Assembly: GCA_026399375.1 (NCBI GenBank)
Contig: JAPLRD010000025.1
Coordinates: forward strand, 1 to 33,735
From: Pseudomonadota bacterium
Lineage (GTDB): Bacteria > Pseudomonadota > Gammaproteobacteria > Burkholderiales > SG8-39
Reading direction: 5' to 3'
DNA length: 33,735 nt
Shown here: piece after piece, positions 24,038-33,626 of the stretch
Layout of the letters: each line of letters begins with the position of its first letter
How positions within the stretch are numbered: position 1 is the first letter of the stretch
Translations under genes and position numbers: made by a program
The notes under the pieces: model-generated
Databases searched by the model: none
Told to the model about the DNA's origin: nothing
What the model saw: only the letters and a program-made list of their open reading frames with translations

Positions 24038-25027
24038 TCAAATCAAGCGGCACAGCGCCTTGATGTCGGCATTGCCGCCGGAGATGACGACGCCCACGCG
24101 TTTGTCCCTGTAGTCGTGCAGGCCGTCGAGCTTGCCTTCCATCAGCGCGGCGGCCGCGAGGACGCCGGTCGGTTCGGCCACGATTTTCATGCGCTCCCAG
24201 ATCCAGAACATGCTGCGCAGCAGTTCGGTATCGTTCACCGTCGTCATGTCGTGCACGTATTTCATCACCAACGGAAAGGTGAGCGTGCCGAGCGAAGGCG
24301 TGCGCGCGCCGTCGGCGATGGTGTCCGGGTTGTGGCAGCTCTGCAGGGTCCTGGTGCGAAACGAGCGCGTGGCGTCGTCACCCGCCTCGGGCTCCACGCC
24401 GATCACTTTGCAACCCGGGGACCAGTGATCCGCGGCCACGGCGCAGCCGGAGAGCAGTCCGGCGCCGCCGCAGGGCACCAGCAGAAAATCCAGCGGCCCG
24501 GTCTCCTCTATCAGTTACTTCGCCGCCGTACCCTGCCCGGCGATGACGCCGGGATGGTTGTAGGGCGGGATCACGGCCAGACCGCGTTCGCGCGCGATAG
24601 CCGCCGCCAGTTCTTCGCGCTTCGCCGTTTTCGGATCGTATGTGATGACCTCGCCGCCGTAGGCGCGCGTCGCCTCCAGCTTCACCTGCGGCGCGTCCGC
24701 GGGCATGACGATGACGGTCTTTACCCCTAGCAGGGTACCGGCCAGGGCCACGGCTTGGGCGTGGTTTCCGGAAGAATAGGCGAGCACGCCGCGGCGCTTT
24801 TCCTCCTGCGTCAGTTGCGACAGCGCGTTGAAGGCGCCGCGGAACTTGAACGCGCCCATGCGCTGGAAGTTCTCGCACTTGAAGAACACCTTCGCGCCGG
24901 TGCGCTCGTCCAGCATGCGCGAGGTCATGACCGGCGTGCGCCGCGCGTGGCCGTCCAGGCGGGCGGCGGCGGCGGCGATGTCGGCGTAAGCGACGGCCAA
25001 GGGGGTATCGGTGTCGGGTGGTTTCAT
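24038..25027 (-). pseudogene. Threonine/serine dehydratase (fold-type II PLP enzyme), interrupted by an in-frame TAA
   Basis: Deaminates threonine or serine (or hydroxyaspartate) to the 2-oxoacid. The N-terminal 170 residues from ATG 25027 contain the PLP lysine (GAFKFRGAFNAL), YSSGNHAQAVALAG and PPYNHPGVIAGQGT. At 24517-24515 the codon is TAA, and the same frame continues without shift with LIEETGPLDFLLVPCGGAGLLSG and on to the normal C-terminus at 24038. The total of 329 codons is full family length, so a single base change (most simply GAA to TAA) breaks an otherwise intact gene. The only restart candidates lie after the PLP domain. If real, the protein is truncated and inactive. The gene is upstream of glyA, on the same strand. 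Confidence 0.85.
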
Positions 25028-25048
25028 ATCGGCTTCCGTTGAAATGGA

Positions 25049-26410
25049 CTAGTGCAGCGTCAGTGTCAGGCGCGAATCGCCGCGCAGCAACAGTATGCGC
25101 AGCGGCCGCTCCGATTTGCGCAGCGCCGCGAGCAGCTCCGCCACCGAACGCACGCGATTGCGGTTGACGCCGTAGAGCACGTCGCCCGGTCGCAGGCCGG
25201 TCTTGGCCCCCGGTGAATTGGGTTCGATGCGGGTGATGATCGCGCCCTCGACCATGCCATAGGCGGGCATGCCGCGCTCGATATTGGACACGCGCACACC
25301 GGCGAGCTGGGGCACCGCCTCGCCGGGGATCTCGGTCATGGTGAACAATTCGGCGATGCGCAGCCGCAGGCTGAGCGGCTTGCCGCCGCGCTGCACCTGC
25401 AGCTCGACTTCTTCGCCGACCGGAATCAGGCCCATGCGGTTGCGCAGATCGGCCGAGCCGCGAACCGACTTGCCGTTGATGCTGGTTACGATGTCGCGCG
25501 GTTTCAGGCCCGCCTTCTCCGCGGGTGAACCCGGTTCGATCTGGACCACCACCGCGCCGTCGGGGGAGCCTGCCGCCAGCGATTGCGCCAGCTCGTGCGT
25601 CATGTCCTGAGTGGTCACGCCGACGCGGCCGCGGCGCACTTCGCCGAAGCGGATGATTTGCTCCATCACCTTGCGCACCATGTTCGAGGGCACGGCGAAG
25701 CCGATGCCGGCGCTGCTGCCCGAGGGGCCGATGATGGCGGTGTTGATGCCGATCAGTTCGCCCGAGAGGCTGACCAGGGCGCCGCCCGAATTCCCCGGGT
25801 TGATCGAGGCGTCGGTCTGGATGAAGTCCTCGTAGCCCTCAATGCCGAGACCCGTGCGACCGAGCGCGCTGACGATGCCCGAGGTGACGGTCTGGCCGAT
25901 GCCGAACGGATTGCCAATGGCGACCACGAAATCGCCCACGTTCATCGCGTCGGAATCACCGAACTTGAGTTCGGCCAGGTTCTGCGCCTCGATCTTCAGC
26001 ACCGCGATGTCGGTGCCCGGATCCGTGCCGATCAGTCGCGCCTTGAGCGCGCGCCTGTCCTTCAGCGTGACCACGATCTCCTGCGCATTGTTGATCACGT
26101 GGTTGTTGGTGAGCACGTAGCCGCGCGCGCGGTCGACGATCACGCCGGAGCCGGCGCTTTGCTCGCCCTGCGACTGGCCGTCCGGGATGTTGAAAAAGCG
26201 CCGGAACAGGGGGTCGCGGAACAGCGGGTTGTCCTCCATGGGCGAGCGCGTGATCACGGAAATGTTGACCACCGCGGGCGTCACCTGCAAGAGCATCGGC
26301 GCGAGCGTTGGCACGCCTTTCAGGTTGAGCGGCAGCCCGGCGGGCGCCGCGGACGTGGCGAGCAGCAGCAGCGACAGGCCGAGGAAGATTCTCTGCGGCC
26401 ACTTAAGCAT
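25049..26410 (-). CDS. degQ: Periplasmic serine endoprotease of the Do/DegQ family
   Basis: Envelope quality-control protease of 453 residues. The start ATG 26410 gives a signal peptide (KWPQRIFLGLSLLLLATSAAPAG); in-frame ATGs upstream lead to residues without family character. The trypsin-like domain (about 40-235) carries the triad His104 (LTNNHVI), Asp134 (GTDIAVL) and Ser208 (GNSGGAL), with the LA-loop reading MEDNPLFRDPLFRRFFN. Two PDZ domains follow (about 245-340 and 355-450): GSPAEKAGLKPRDIV and NSPGAKTGLRPGDVL. The length and two PDZ domains fit DegQ/MucD. It is transcribed alone or after the mocA-like gene; the 178-base leader has a TATACT -10-like box (minus strand, near 26550). 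Confidence 0.95.
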   Translation of the reverse strand: MLKWPQRIFLGLSLLLLATSAAPAGLPLNLKGVPTLAPMLLQVTPAVVNISVITRSPMEDNPLFRDPLFRRFFNIPDGQSQGEQSAGSGVIVDRARGYVLTNNHVINNAQEIVVTLKDRRALKARLIGTDPGTDIAVLKIEAQNLAELKFGDSDAMNVGDFVVAIGNPFGIGQTVTSGIVSALGRTGLGIEGYEDFIQTDASINPGNSGGALVSLSGELIGINTAIIGPSGSSAGIGFAVPSNMVRKVMEQIIRFGEVRRGRVGVTTQDMTHELAQSLAAGSPDGAVVVQIEPGSPAEKAGLKPRDIVTSINGKSVRGSADLRNRMGLIPVGEEVELQVQRGGKPLSLRLRIAELFTMTEIPGEAVPQLAGVRVSNIERGMPAYGMVEGAIITRIEPNSPGAKTGLRPGDVLYGVNRNRVRSVAELLAALRKSERPLRILLLRGDSRLTLTLH

Positions 26411-26588
26411 TGCGGAAATGACCCCTGACCCGAGTGGGTATGAGGGAAGATATTCCTTCATTTTGAAAGACGCTCGCAAACGCATCGGCGATAACTCCAG
26501 AATGTTCAGTGAGTGTGTTGAGAGACTGTCCCGCATGGTCACAGTATAAGCGCTGGGTGGTCTCGCGAGGACACCGCGCCGGAAGCGG

Positions 26589-27155
26589 TCACAGGTCAGC
26601 CGGCGTGTCGATGTCGCGGCAAACGCCGGGATCGTCCACTTCGACCAACCGGACCAGGCCGGAGTTCAATTTGAGGAGAGAGCGCGCGCCTTCGTCGCCG
26701 CGCAGGGCTTCGAGTTGTGCGCGGAATTGCGACGACAGCCCGACCGGGTGGCCGCGCTCGCCGCGGTAAGCGGGCGCTGCAATCGCAGCGCCGGCCGCTA
26801 CGGCATCGGCAATTTTCTTGATGCTGCCGGGCCGGATGTAGGGCATGTCGGCCAGTGCGACGATCCATGCTGTGACATTGCCGGAGGCCGACACAGCGGC
26901 CGCCAGGCTGGCGCCCATGCCTTCCTCGGCATTGGCGCACAGGACCACCGTCGCGCCCGCCTCGCTCAGTCGTTTCGCCAGCAGCGGTGTGCCCGGCCGC
27001 ACGACGGCGATCACGTGCGGTACGGCCGCGCGCAGATTGGCAAGCGCCGCCAGCGCGATCGGCGTACCTCCGGTGAGCGGGTGCAGCAGTTTGTCGGCGC
27101 CAAAGCGCTTCGACGCCCCGGCGGCAAGAAGAATGCCGCAGATGTTCGCCGACAC
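26589..27155 (-). CDS. MocA/MobA-like nucleotidyltransferase
   Basis: NTP-transferase of 188 residues, similar to MocA, which attaches CMP to molybdopterin for hydroxylase-type molybdoenzymes. The N-terminal signature is GILLAAGASKRFGADKLL. The metal-binding Asp is in VALADMPYIRPG, followed by APAYRGERGHPVGLSSQF and the closing DIDTPADL. It begins 26 bases after the xdhC-like stop, in the same direction, which is the usual pairing for maturation of xanthine/CO-dehydrogenase family enzymes. No structural molybdenum hydroxylase genes are in the window. Confidence 0.88.
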   Translation of the reverse strand: MSANICGILLAAGASKRFGADKLLHPLTGGTPIALAALANLRAAVPHVIAVVRPGTPLLAKRLSEAGATVVLCANAEEGMGASLAAAVSASGNVTAWIVALADMPYIRPGSIKKIADAVAAGAAIAAPAYRGERGHPVGLSSQFRAQLEALRGDEGARSLLKLNSGLVRLVEVDDPGVCRDIDTPADL

Positions 27156-27181
27156 GGCTCAGGAGTGTGAGAGCGGCGGAC

Positions 27182-28189
27182 TCAATTCTGCGGCACGCCG
27201 CACCCGGCTTCCACGCCGGCTTTGGGCGGCTCTGTCGTTTGCGGAATCTGCACGCCGCGGCGCACCGCGGTCATTTCGGCGAGGATGGAAACGGCGATTT
27301 CCGGCGGCGTGCGGCTGCCGATTTTGAGGCCGACCGGTCCGCGCAGGCGCGCGATCTCCTCGGCCGAGAGGTCGAAATCCGCCAGTCGTTTGCGGCGCTT
27401 GTCGTTGTTGGCTTTCGATCCCAGGGCGCCGACATAGAACGCGGGAGACTTCAGCGCCTCGAGCAGCGCCACGTCGTCGAGCTTGGGATCGTGCGTGAGC
27501 GCCACCACGGCGCTGTGCGCATCCAGGTTCAATTCCAGCGCCACATCGTCCGGATACCCGCGCTTGAGTTGAACTCCCGCCAGGTCCCACGCGTCGGCGT
27601 ATTCCTCGCGCGGGTCGCACACCGTGACGTGGTAATCGAGCGCCTGCGCCATCTGCGCGAGATAGCGCGACAACTGACCGGCGCCGATGAGAAGCAGGCG
27701 CCAGCGCGGGCCGTGCACCGTTTTCAGCACCTTGCCGTCGAACTCGAGCGCATCGGACCAGCGGCCGGGCTCTATCCTCGATTCGCCGCTCGCGAGGTTC
27801 AGAAACCGCGCCACCAGTTCGTGCCGTTCGATCGCGGCGAGCAGTTGGTCCAGGCGCGAGCCGTCGGTGACCGGTTCCAGCACCAGTTGCAGCGTGCCGC
27901 CGCAGGGCAGTCCGAAGCGGTCGGCCTGTTCCTTGGATACACCGTATGTGGCGACTTCGGGCTTGCCGCCGGCGAGCCTGTGGGCGCGCACGCGTTCGAT
28001 CAGGTCGTCTTCGACGCAACCGCCCGATACCGAGCCCGATACCTGGCCGTCGGCGCGAATCGCAAGCATCGCACCCACCGGGCGCGGCGCGGAACCCCAG
28101 GTCTTGACCACGGTAACCAGGGTCACCGCCTGGCCCGCTTTCAGCCAGCCGATTGCGCTTCGAAGTACTTCCAGATCTACACTGTCCAT
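27182..28189 (-). CDS. xdhC: XdhC/CoxI-family molybdenum cofactor maturation protein
   Basis: Binds and sulfurates molybdenum cofactor for insertion into xanthine-dehydrogenase-type enzymes. The 335-residue product has the N-terminal XdhC_CoxI domain (about 10-80) with KTWGSAPRPVGAML and SVSGGCVEDDL, and CGGTLQLVLEPV. A C-terminal Rossmann domain (from about 160) has LLIGAGQLSRYLAQMA, VCDPREEY, VVALTHDPKLDDVAL and YVGALGSKANNDKRRKRL, with the PVGLKIGSRTPPEIAVSI motif. It is complete. Upstream partner of the mocA-like gene. It is divergent from a PstS-like gene across about 220 bases that contain no other gene. Confidence 0.93.
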   Translation of the reverse strand: MDSVDLEVLRSAIGWLKAGQAVTLVTVVKTWGSAPRPVGAMLAIRADGQVSGSVSGGCVEDDLIERVRAHRLAGGKPEVATYGVSKEQADRFGLPCGGTLQLVLEPVTDGSRLDQLLAAIERHELVARFLNLASGESRIEPGRWSDALEFDGKVLKTVHGPRWRLLLIGAGQLSRYLAQMAQALDYHVTVCDPREEYADAWDLAGVQLKRGYPDDVALELNLDAHSAVVALTHDPKLDDVALLEALKSPAFYVGALGSKANNDKRRKRLADFDLSAEEIARLRGPVGLKIGSRTPPEIAVSILAEMTAVRRGVQIPQTTEPPKAGVEAGCGVPQN

Positions 28190-28407
28190 TGCACACCTTT
28201 GCCTGATTGAAACAAAACCCGCGCCGCCGAAACAGCGCCATTATTCCACCGCAGCCGCAATCCCGCCATGCGATTGCATTCTGCAGCCGGCAATGGGCTT
28301 GATATTGGTCAATAGAGCAAGGGGCGGGGGGCTATAAGATCAGCGTCGAGCCGGTTCGACTCCGGCCTTTCCGCTTGCTCCGACCAACTGAATCGAAATT
28401 CACGAAA

Positions 28408-29244
28408 ATGAAACGCGAACGCGCTACTTCATCCGGCCGCCTGTGCGCCGGCACCATCGCGCTCGCACTGTTGCTTGCGGCCGGCGGCGCCGCAACGGCC
28501 GCGGAAGAGATCACGATCGGGGGTACCGGCGCGGCGCTTGGAACCGTGCAGTTGCTCGCCGACAAATTCACCCAGATCAATCCGGGCATCAGATTTACCA
28601 CGGTTGCCAATCTGGGCAGCGTCGGCGCGATCAAAGCCGTCAGCAGCGGGGCGATCGCGCTGGCGGTCACATCGCGTCCGCTGAACGAGAGCGAGGGCAA
28701 ACTCGGCGTGACGGAAACGGAGTATGCGCGCACGCCGTTCGTGTTCGCGGTTTCGACCAGGTCCTCGATAAGCGCGATTACGCGACGAGAGTTGGCGGAC
28801 ATCTACTCGGGCAAAGTCGCCACATGGCCGGACGGCACCAGGATACGGGTGGTGCTGCGCCCCGCAAGCGATGTCGACACCGCCATGGTGAAGGGCGTTT
28901 CCCACGATATGGGGCATGGCGTGTCGGAGGCCGAGAAGCGTCCCGGCGTGCAGTTCGCGGTTACCGACCAGGATGCTGCCAACGATCTGGAGCGCATACC
29001 CGGCGCGATCGGTCCGAGCTCGCTTGCGCTGATCCTCTCGGAACGGCGCGCGCTCAGGGCGTTGAAGCTGGATGGCGTGGAGCCCACGACTGCGAATGCG
29101 GTGGCGAAAACCTATCCCCTGTTCAAACAGGTGTTCTTCGTGACCGGTCCGAAGCGCCCGGAAGCCGTCGATCGCTTCATCGCCTTCGTTCGCTCTCCGG
29201 CCGGGCGCAAAATACTCGTCGACAACGGTCATTGGATTCCCTGA
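28408..29244 (+). CDS. PstS-like periplasmic substrate-binding protein (orphan)
   Basis: Secreted binding protein of the PBP-like (phosphate-binding) family, 278 residues. The ATG at 28408 (MKRERATSSGRL) is preferred over an earlier TTG, as it gives a clean signal peptide: LCAGTIALALLLAAGGAATAA, cut before EEITIGGTGAAL. The mature part has GTGAALGTVQLLADKF, LGSVGAIKAVSSGAIALAVTSRPL and TRRELADIYSGK, typical of phosphate/sulfate-type binding folds. The C-terminal helix is FIAFVRSPAGRKILVDNGHW. No ABC permease or ATPase genes adjoin it, so the transport partner and ligand are unknown. A candidate -10 (TATAAG, 28333-28338) lies 70 bases upstream without a clear -35. Confidence 0.85.
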   Translation: MKRERATSSGRLCAGTIALALLLAAGGAATAAEEITIGGTGAALGTVQLLADKFTQINPGIRFTTVANLGSVGAIKAVSSGAIALAVTSRPLNESEGKLGVTETEYARTPFVFAVSTRSSISAITRRELADIYSGKVATWPDGTRIRVVLRPASDVDTAMVKGVSHDMGHGVSEAEKRPGVQFAVTDQDAANDLERIPGAIGPSSLALILSERRALRALKLDGVEPTTANAVAKTYPLFKQVFFVTGPKRPEAVDRFIAFVRSPAGRKILVDNGHWIP

Positions 29245-29247
29245 ACT

Positions 29248-29266
29248 CCGCGGGTTCTCCCCGCGG
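29248..29266 (+). terminator. Possible hairpin terminator after the PstS-like gene
   Basis: CCGCGGG (29248-29254) and CCCGCGG (29260-29266) form a 7-bp GC stem with a five-base loop, four bases past the stop codon. The following bases (GAAGCGAATTTC) are not a T-tract, so termination would be weak or rho-dependent. Confidence 0.35.
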
Positions 29267-29377
29267 GAAGCGAATTTCAACAGACTGCCGGGCTACCTAT
29301 GGCCGCGCTCTTGTCGTGAACTGCATTGCGCCGGTCGCTGCGCGCGCGATCATGCTCTAATAGCGCCATTTTCCGCA

Positions 29378-29400
29378 GCACGCGGCGCCGAGCCGCGTGC
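29378..29400 (+). promoter_or_regulatory. Perfect 9-bp hairpin just before the hrpA start
   Basis: GCACGCGGC (29378-29386) and GCCGCGTGC (29392-29400) are perfect complements with a five-base loop, ending nine bases before the hrpA ATG. It would occupy the place of the ribosome-binding site, and no clear Shine-Dalgarno is seen. A TCTAAT -10-like hexamer lies upstream near 29356. Confidence 0.4.
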
Positions 29401-29409
29401 CACCACCTC

Positions 29410-32400
29410 ATGGCAGATCCGCGACACCAACGATATTCGGCCGCCGAACTTGAGCAGCGCCGCGCCGGCCTGCCCAAACCGGAATACCCGGAAGAACTGC
29501 CGGTCAGCGCCAGGCGCGCCGATATCGCGCGGGCGGTCGAACGGAATCAGGTGGTGATCGTCTGCGGCGAGACCGGTTCGGGCAAGACCACCCAGTTGCC
29601 GAAGATCCTGCTCGAACTGGGGCGTGGCGTGGCGGGGCTCATCGGGCACACTCAGCCGCGGCGCATCGCCGCGCGCGCCACGGCCGCGCGCATCGCGCAG
29701 GAACTCAAGACCGAACTGGGCGGCGCGGTCGGCTACAAGATCCGCTTCAACGACAAGCTCGGTCCGCGCTCCTACATCAAGCTCATGACCGACGGCATCC
29801 TGCTCGCCGAGACCCAGGGCGACCGGGACCTGCGCCAGTACGACGCCATCATCATCGACGAGGCGCACGAGCGCAGCCTGAACATCGATTTCCTGCTCGG
29901 TTATCTCAAGCAATTGCTGCCGCGGCGGCCGGATTTGAAACTCGTTGTAACCTCCGCAACCATAGACGCAGAGCGCTTCTCCAGGCATTTCAGCACTGCG
30001 CCGGTGATCGAGGTGTCGGGTCGGCTGTATCCGGTCGAGGTGCGCTACAGGCCGCCGGATGCCAGGAAAGCATCCGGCGCCGCTGCGCCTCGCGCAGGCG
30101 CGAATGAGGCGCCGGACATGGCCGATGCCATCGTCGATGCGGTGGACGAAGCGGCGCGTTGCGGTCCCGGCGACGTGCTGGTGTTCCTGCCGGGGGAGCG
30201 TGAGATCCGCGAAGCGGCGGAGGCGCTGCGAAAACACCATCCGCCGCACACGGAGATACTGCCGCTGTATGCGCGGCTGTCGGCGGCGGAGCAGGAGCGC
30301 GTGTTCAAATCGCACACCGGCAGGCGCATCGTGCTCGCGACCAACGTCGCCGAGACTTCGCTCACGGTCCCAGGCATACGCTACGTCGTGGATCCGGGCG
30401 AAGCGCGCATCAAGCGCTACAGCTACCGCAGCAAGGTGGAGCAACTGCAGGTGGAGAAGATTTCGCGCGCCAGCGCCAACCAGCGTGCGGGGCGCTGCGG
30501 CCGCGTGGCGAGCGGCGTGTGCATACGGCTGTACGACGAGGACGACTTCAAGGCGCGGCCGGACTATACCGAACCGGAGCTGCTGCGCTCTTCGCTGGCG
30601 GGCGTGATCCTGCGCATGAAATCCCTCAGGCTGGGCGAAGTCGAAGATTTTCCATTCCTCGATCCGCCTTTGCCGAAAGCCATCAGCGACGGCTACGGCC
30701 TGCTCACCGAACTGGGCGCGGTGGACGACGCGAACGATCTGACCCAGACCGGCACGCAGCTCGCCCGGCTGCCGCTCGACCCCTGCATCGCGCGCATGAT
30801 CCTCGCGGCGAAAGAGGAGGGGAGTCTCGCCGAGGTGCTGATCATCGCTGCCGTGCTGTCGCTGCAGGACCCGCGCGAGCGCCCGCTGGAGCGCGCGGGC
30901 GCGGCCGACGCGGCGCAGCTCAAGTTCGACGACGAGAAATCCGATTTTCTTTCCTGGCTCAAGCTGTGGAAGTTCTACCAGGAGGCGCTGGCGCACAAGA
31001 AATCCAACCGCAAGCTCGCCGAGCTGTGCCGCGAGAACTTTCTGTCCTACAACCGCATGCGCGAGTGGCTGGACATCCACAGCCAGCTGCACACCTTCGT
31101 CGCCGAGATGGGGTGGAAGGTGTCGGGCAAGGAGGCGAATTACGCGCAGATTCACCGCGCGCTGCTCGCCGGGCTGCTCGGCAACGTCGGCTGCAAGTCC
31201 GAGGACAGCGAGCATTATCTGGGCGCACGCGGCATCAAGTTTCTGATCCACCCGGGCTCGGGTGTGGGCAAGAAGGCCGGGCGCTGGATCACGGTGCATC
31301 GCCCGCATCGAGCCGGAGTGGCTGGAGAGCGTGGGCGCGCACCTTGTGCGGCGCCACCAGTATGAGCCGCACTGGGAGAAGAAGCTCGCCCACGTCGCCG
31401 CGTTCGAGCGCGCCACGCTGTACGGCATCCTGCTCTACGGCAACCGGCGCATCCACTACGGGCCGATGGACCCGAAGGAGTCGCGCCGGATATTCATCCG
31501 CCAGGCGCTGGTTGAGGGTGAGTTCGAGACGCGCGCGCCCTTCTTTCAGCACAACCGGAAGCTGATCGACGACATCGAGACACTCGAACATAAATCGCGC
31601 CGTCCCGACGTGCTGGTGGACGAGGAACTGATCTACGCGTTCTACGACAGCCTGATCCCCGAAGGCATGCACAACGGCGCCGCCTTCGAGCACTGGCGCC
31701 GCGAGGCCGAAGCCGCCAATCCGAAGCTCCTCTACCTCAAGCGCGAGGACCTGATGCGGCACGAGGCGGCGGGCATCACCACCACGCTGTTTCCGCACCA
31801 GCTGGAGACAGGCGGCCGCGTCTACGCGCTCGAATACCTTCACGACCCGGGCAACGCGCGCGACGGTCTCACGCTTACCGTCCCGCTGATCGCGTTGAAC
31901 CAACTCTCCGCCAAGCGTTGCGACTGGCTGGTGCCGGGGCTGCTCAAGGAAAAGGTCGCGCTGCTGGCGAAAACACTGCCGCAAAAACTCCGCCACAAGC
32001 TCGGGCCGCTGCCGGAATTCGCCGAAGAATTCGTTGCGGCGGCGGCTGCGATGGAGACGCAGCGCAGGGAAGAGGTTTCGCTGGTCGAGGCCATCACCCG
32101 CTACGCGCGGGAGGAACTCAATCTGGTCGTGCCGCCGGACGCATTTCGTCCCGAGCTGCTGTCGGCGCACTTGAGCATGAATTTTCTGGTGGCGGACGAA
32201 CACGGCCGGCAATTGGCGATGGGCAGGAGCCTGCCGCAGCTGCGAGCGGAGCTGGGCGAACAGGCGGGCGAGCAGTTCAGCGCCATCGCCCAGCCCAAGG
32301 CGGCCTTGTCCGGTATCACGACCTGGAATTTCGGCGAACTGCAGGAGATCATGGAAATCCGCCAGGGTTCGCAAACGCTCATCGGTTACCCGGCACTGGT

Positions 32401-33160
32401 CGACCGCGGCGAGAGCGTGGACCTTGAAGTGCTGGATGCGCCGCAGAAGGCGCGCGAACTGCACCGCGACGGCCTGCGGCGGCTGTTCATGCTGCAGCTG
32501 AAGGAGCAGACCAAATACCTGGAGAAGAACCTGCCCGGTCTGCGTGATATGGCGATGCAATTTCTGCCCTTTGGCGACGCCGTTTCGCTGAAGGACCAGT
32601 TGCTGCGCGTCACCTTCGACCGGGCCTGCATGGCCGAGCCGCTGCCGGCGACGCCGGCGGAATTTCTCAAGCGCTGCGAAGAGGGCAAGACGCGATTGTC
32701 GCTGCTGGCGCAGGAAATCTGCCGCCTGGCCGGGGGCATACTCATCGAGTATCAGGGGCTGCAGAAGAAACTGCAGGGAATGAAGAATTTTCCGCAGGCG
32801 CAGCGCGAAATCGAGGAACAGATTGCGCGGCTGTTGCCGAAGAACTTCATCGCCGCAAGCGCCTGGGAGCGGCTGCAGCATTTTCCGCGCTACCTCAAGG
32901 CGGTGGCGCTGCGGCTGGACAAGCTGCGCGCGGACCCGGCGCGCGACGCGCGCTGGAGCGCCGAATTCAATCCGCTGTGGCAGACGTGGCTGCGCGAAGA
33001 TCTCAAACAGAAGAAGCAGGGCGTGTCCGACCCGCAGCTGGAGCAGTATCGCTGGCTTCTGGAAGAACTGCGCGTGTCGCTCTACGCGCAGGAACTGCGC
33101 ACGCCGGTGCCGGTTTCGGTGAAGCGCCTGCAGAAGATGTGGCAAGCTATGCAGCGATGA
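29410..33160 (+). pseudogene. hrpA: ATP-dependent RNA helicase HrpA, broken by a frameshifting deletion
   Basis: DEAH-box RNA helicase involved in mRNA processing and rescue of stalled ribosomes. From ATG 29410 the first part runs 53-61 GETGSGKTT (motif I), DEAH at 150-153 (motif II), TSATID (III), TNVAETSLTVPGIRYVVD (V) and the QRAGRCGR motif VI, then the HA2/ratchet domain, up to KKAGRWIT at 31293. The remaining 600 residues continue from about 31295 in the next frame, starting CIARIEPEWLE, then the OB-fold and DUF3418 C-terminus to 33160. Family members have about 14 residues between these points (RWI...AAE...ETTRLYAR-like). So about 40 bases are missing and the frame changes by one. The total is otherwise the expected length of about 1,250 codons. 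Truncation would leave the helicase core but lose the C-terminal half. Confidence 0.87.
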
Positions 33161-33185
33161 TGGCCGGAGACCGGGGAATGAAGCG

Positions 33186-33626
33186 GTGAGCGTAATGACC
33201 AAGGCGCTGGTGCAGGCATTCTTCAGCCTGCTGCATCCGCGCATGCTGCTCTTGATGCTGTGGCCGCTGCTGATCGCACTGGTTCTGTGGCTCGGGCTGG
33301 CGTTCGCGTTCTGGTCCCAGGCCGCCGCCTGGCTGCAGTTGCAGTTCGACCAGTCCGCCGCGATCGGCTGGACAGTCGGCGTCTGGCCGCTGTCGCTCCT
33401 CGCCGCGCATCTTGCCTGGATACTGCTTGCGTTGCTGTTCATACCGCTCGTGCTGATTACGGCGGTGCTGATCATCGGCGCTTTCGCCATGCCGGTCATG
33501 GTCGGACTCGTTGCCGAGCGCGCCTATCCGGCGCTCGAGCGCAGGCAGGGCGGTACCGTCGCCGGCGGCCTCTGGAACAGCGTGGTCGCACTGGCCCACG
33601 GTTCCGTCAAAGTCGTCCCCCGTTGA
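33186..33626 (+). pseudogene. EI24/CysZ-type membrane protein, C-terminally truncated
   Basis: Integral membrane protein of the EI24 domain family. The frame starts at GTG 33186 (GGGGA eight bases before) or ATG 33195. It has hydrophobic segments at about residues 18-45, 62-85 and 85-105, and the family stretch IGAFAMPVMVGLVAERAYPALERRQGG, then VAGGLWNSVVAL (partly quoted). Family members continue for 100 or more residues with further membrane spans, but here resemblance stops near 33600 and the frame closes with HGSVKVVPR. No other frame continues the protein. It follows hrpA by 25 bases. Truncation by rearrangement, or an assembly junction, is inferred. Confidence 0.65.

Noticed and set aside
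24515-24517. TAA in the dehydratase as programmed recoding
   Set aside because: No known element recodes TAA in such enzymes and no structure nearby supports it; a mutation or base error is simpler.
22631-24730. 699-residue plus-strand open frame opposite glyA and the dehydratase
   Set aside because: Shadow frame with low-complexity basic composition; glyA on the other strand is unmistakable.
26411-26588. SigmaE-type promoter before degQ
   Set aside because: A GGAGTTA box and a GTCTTT box exist on the minus strand but are about 20 bases apart, too far for the usual spacing.
28345-28366. tRNA T-arm-like hairpin (GCCGG, loop TTCGACT, CCGGC), overlapping an alternative GTCGA/TCGAC stem
   Set aside because: No acceptor, D or anticodon arm fits around it and no matching 5' acceptor strand is found, so it is neither a tRNA nor a clear attachment site; it is probably chance in a GC-rich leader.
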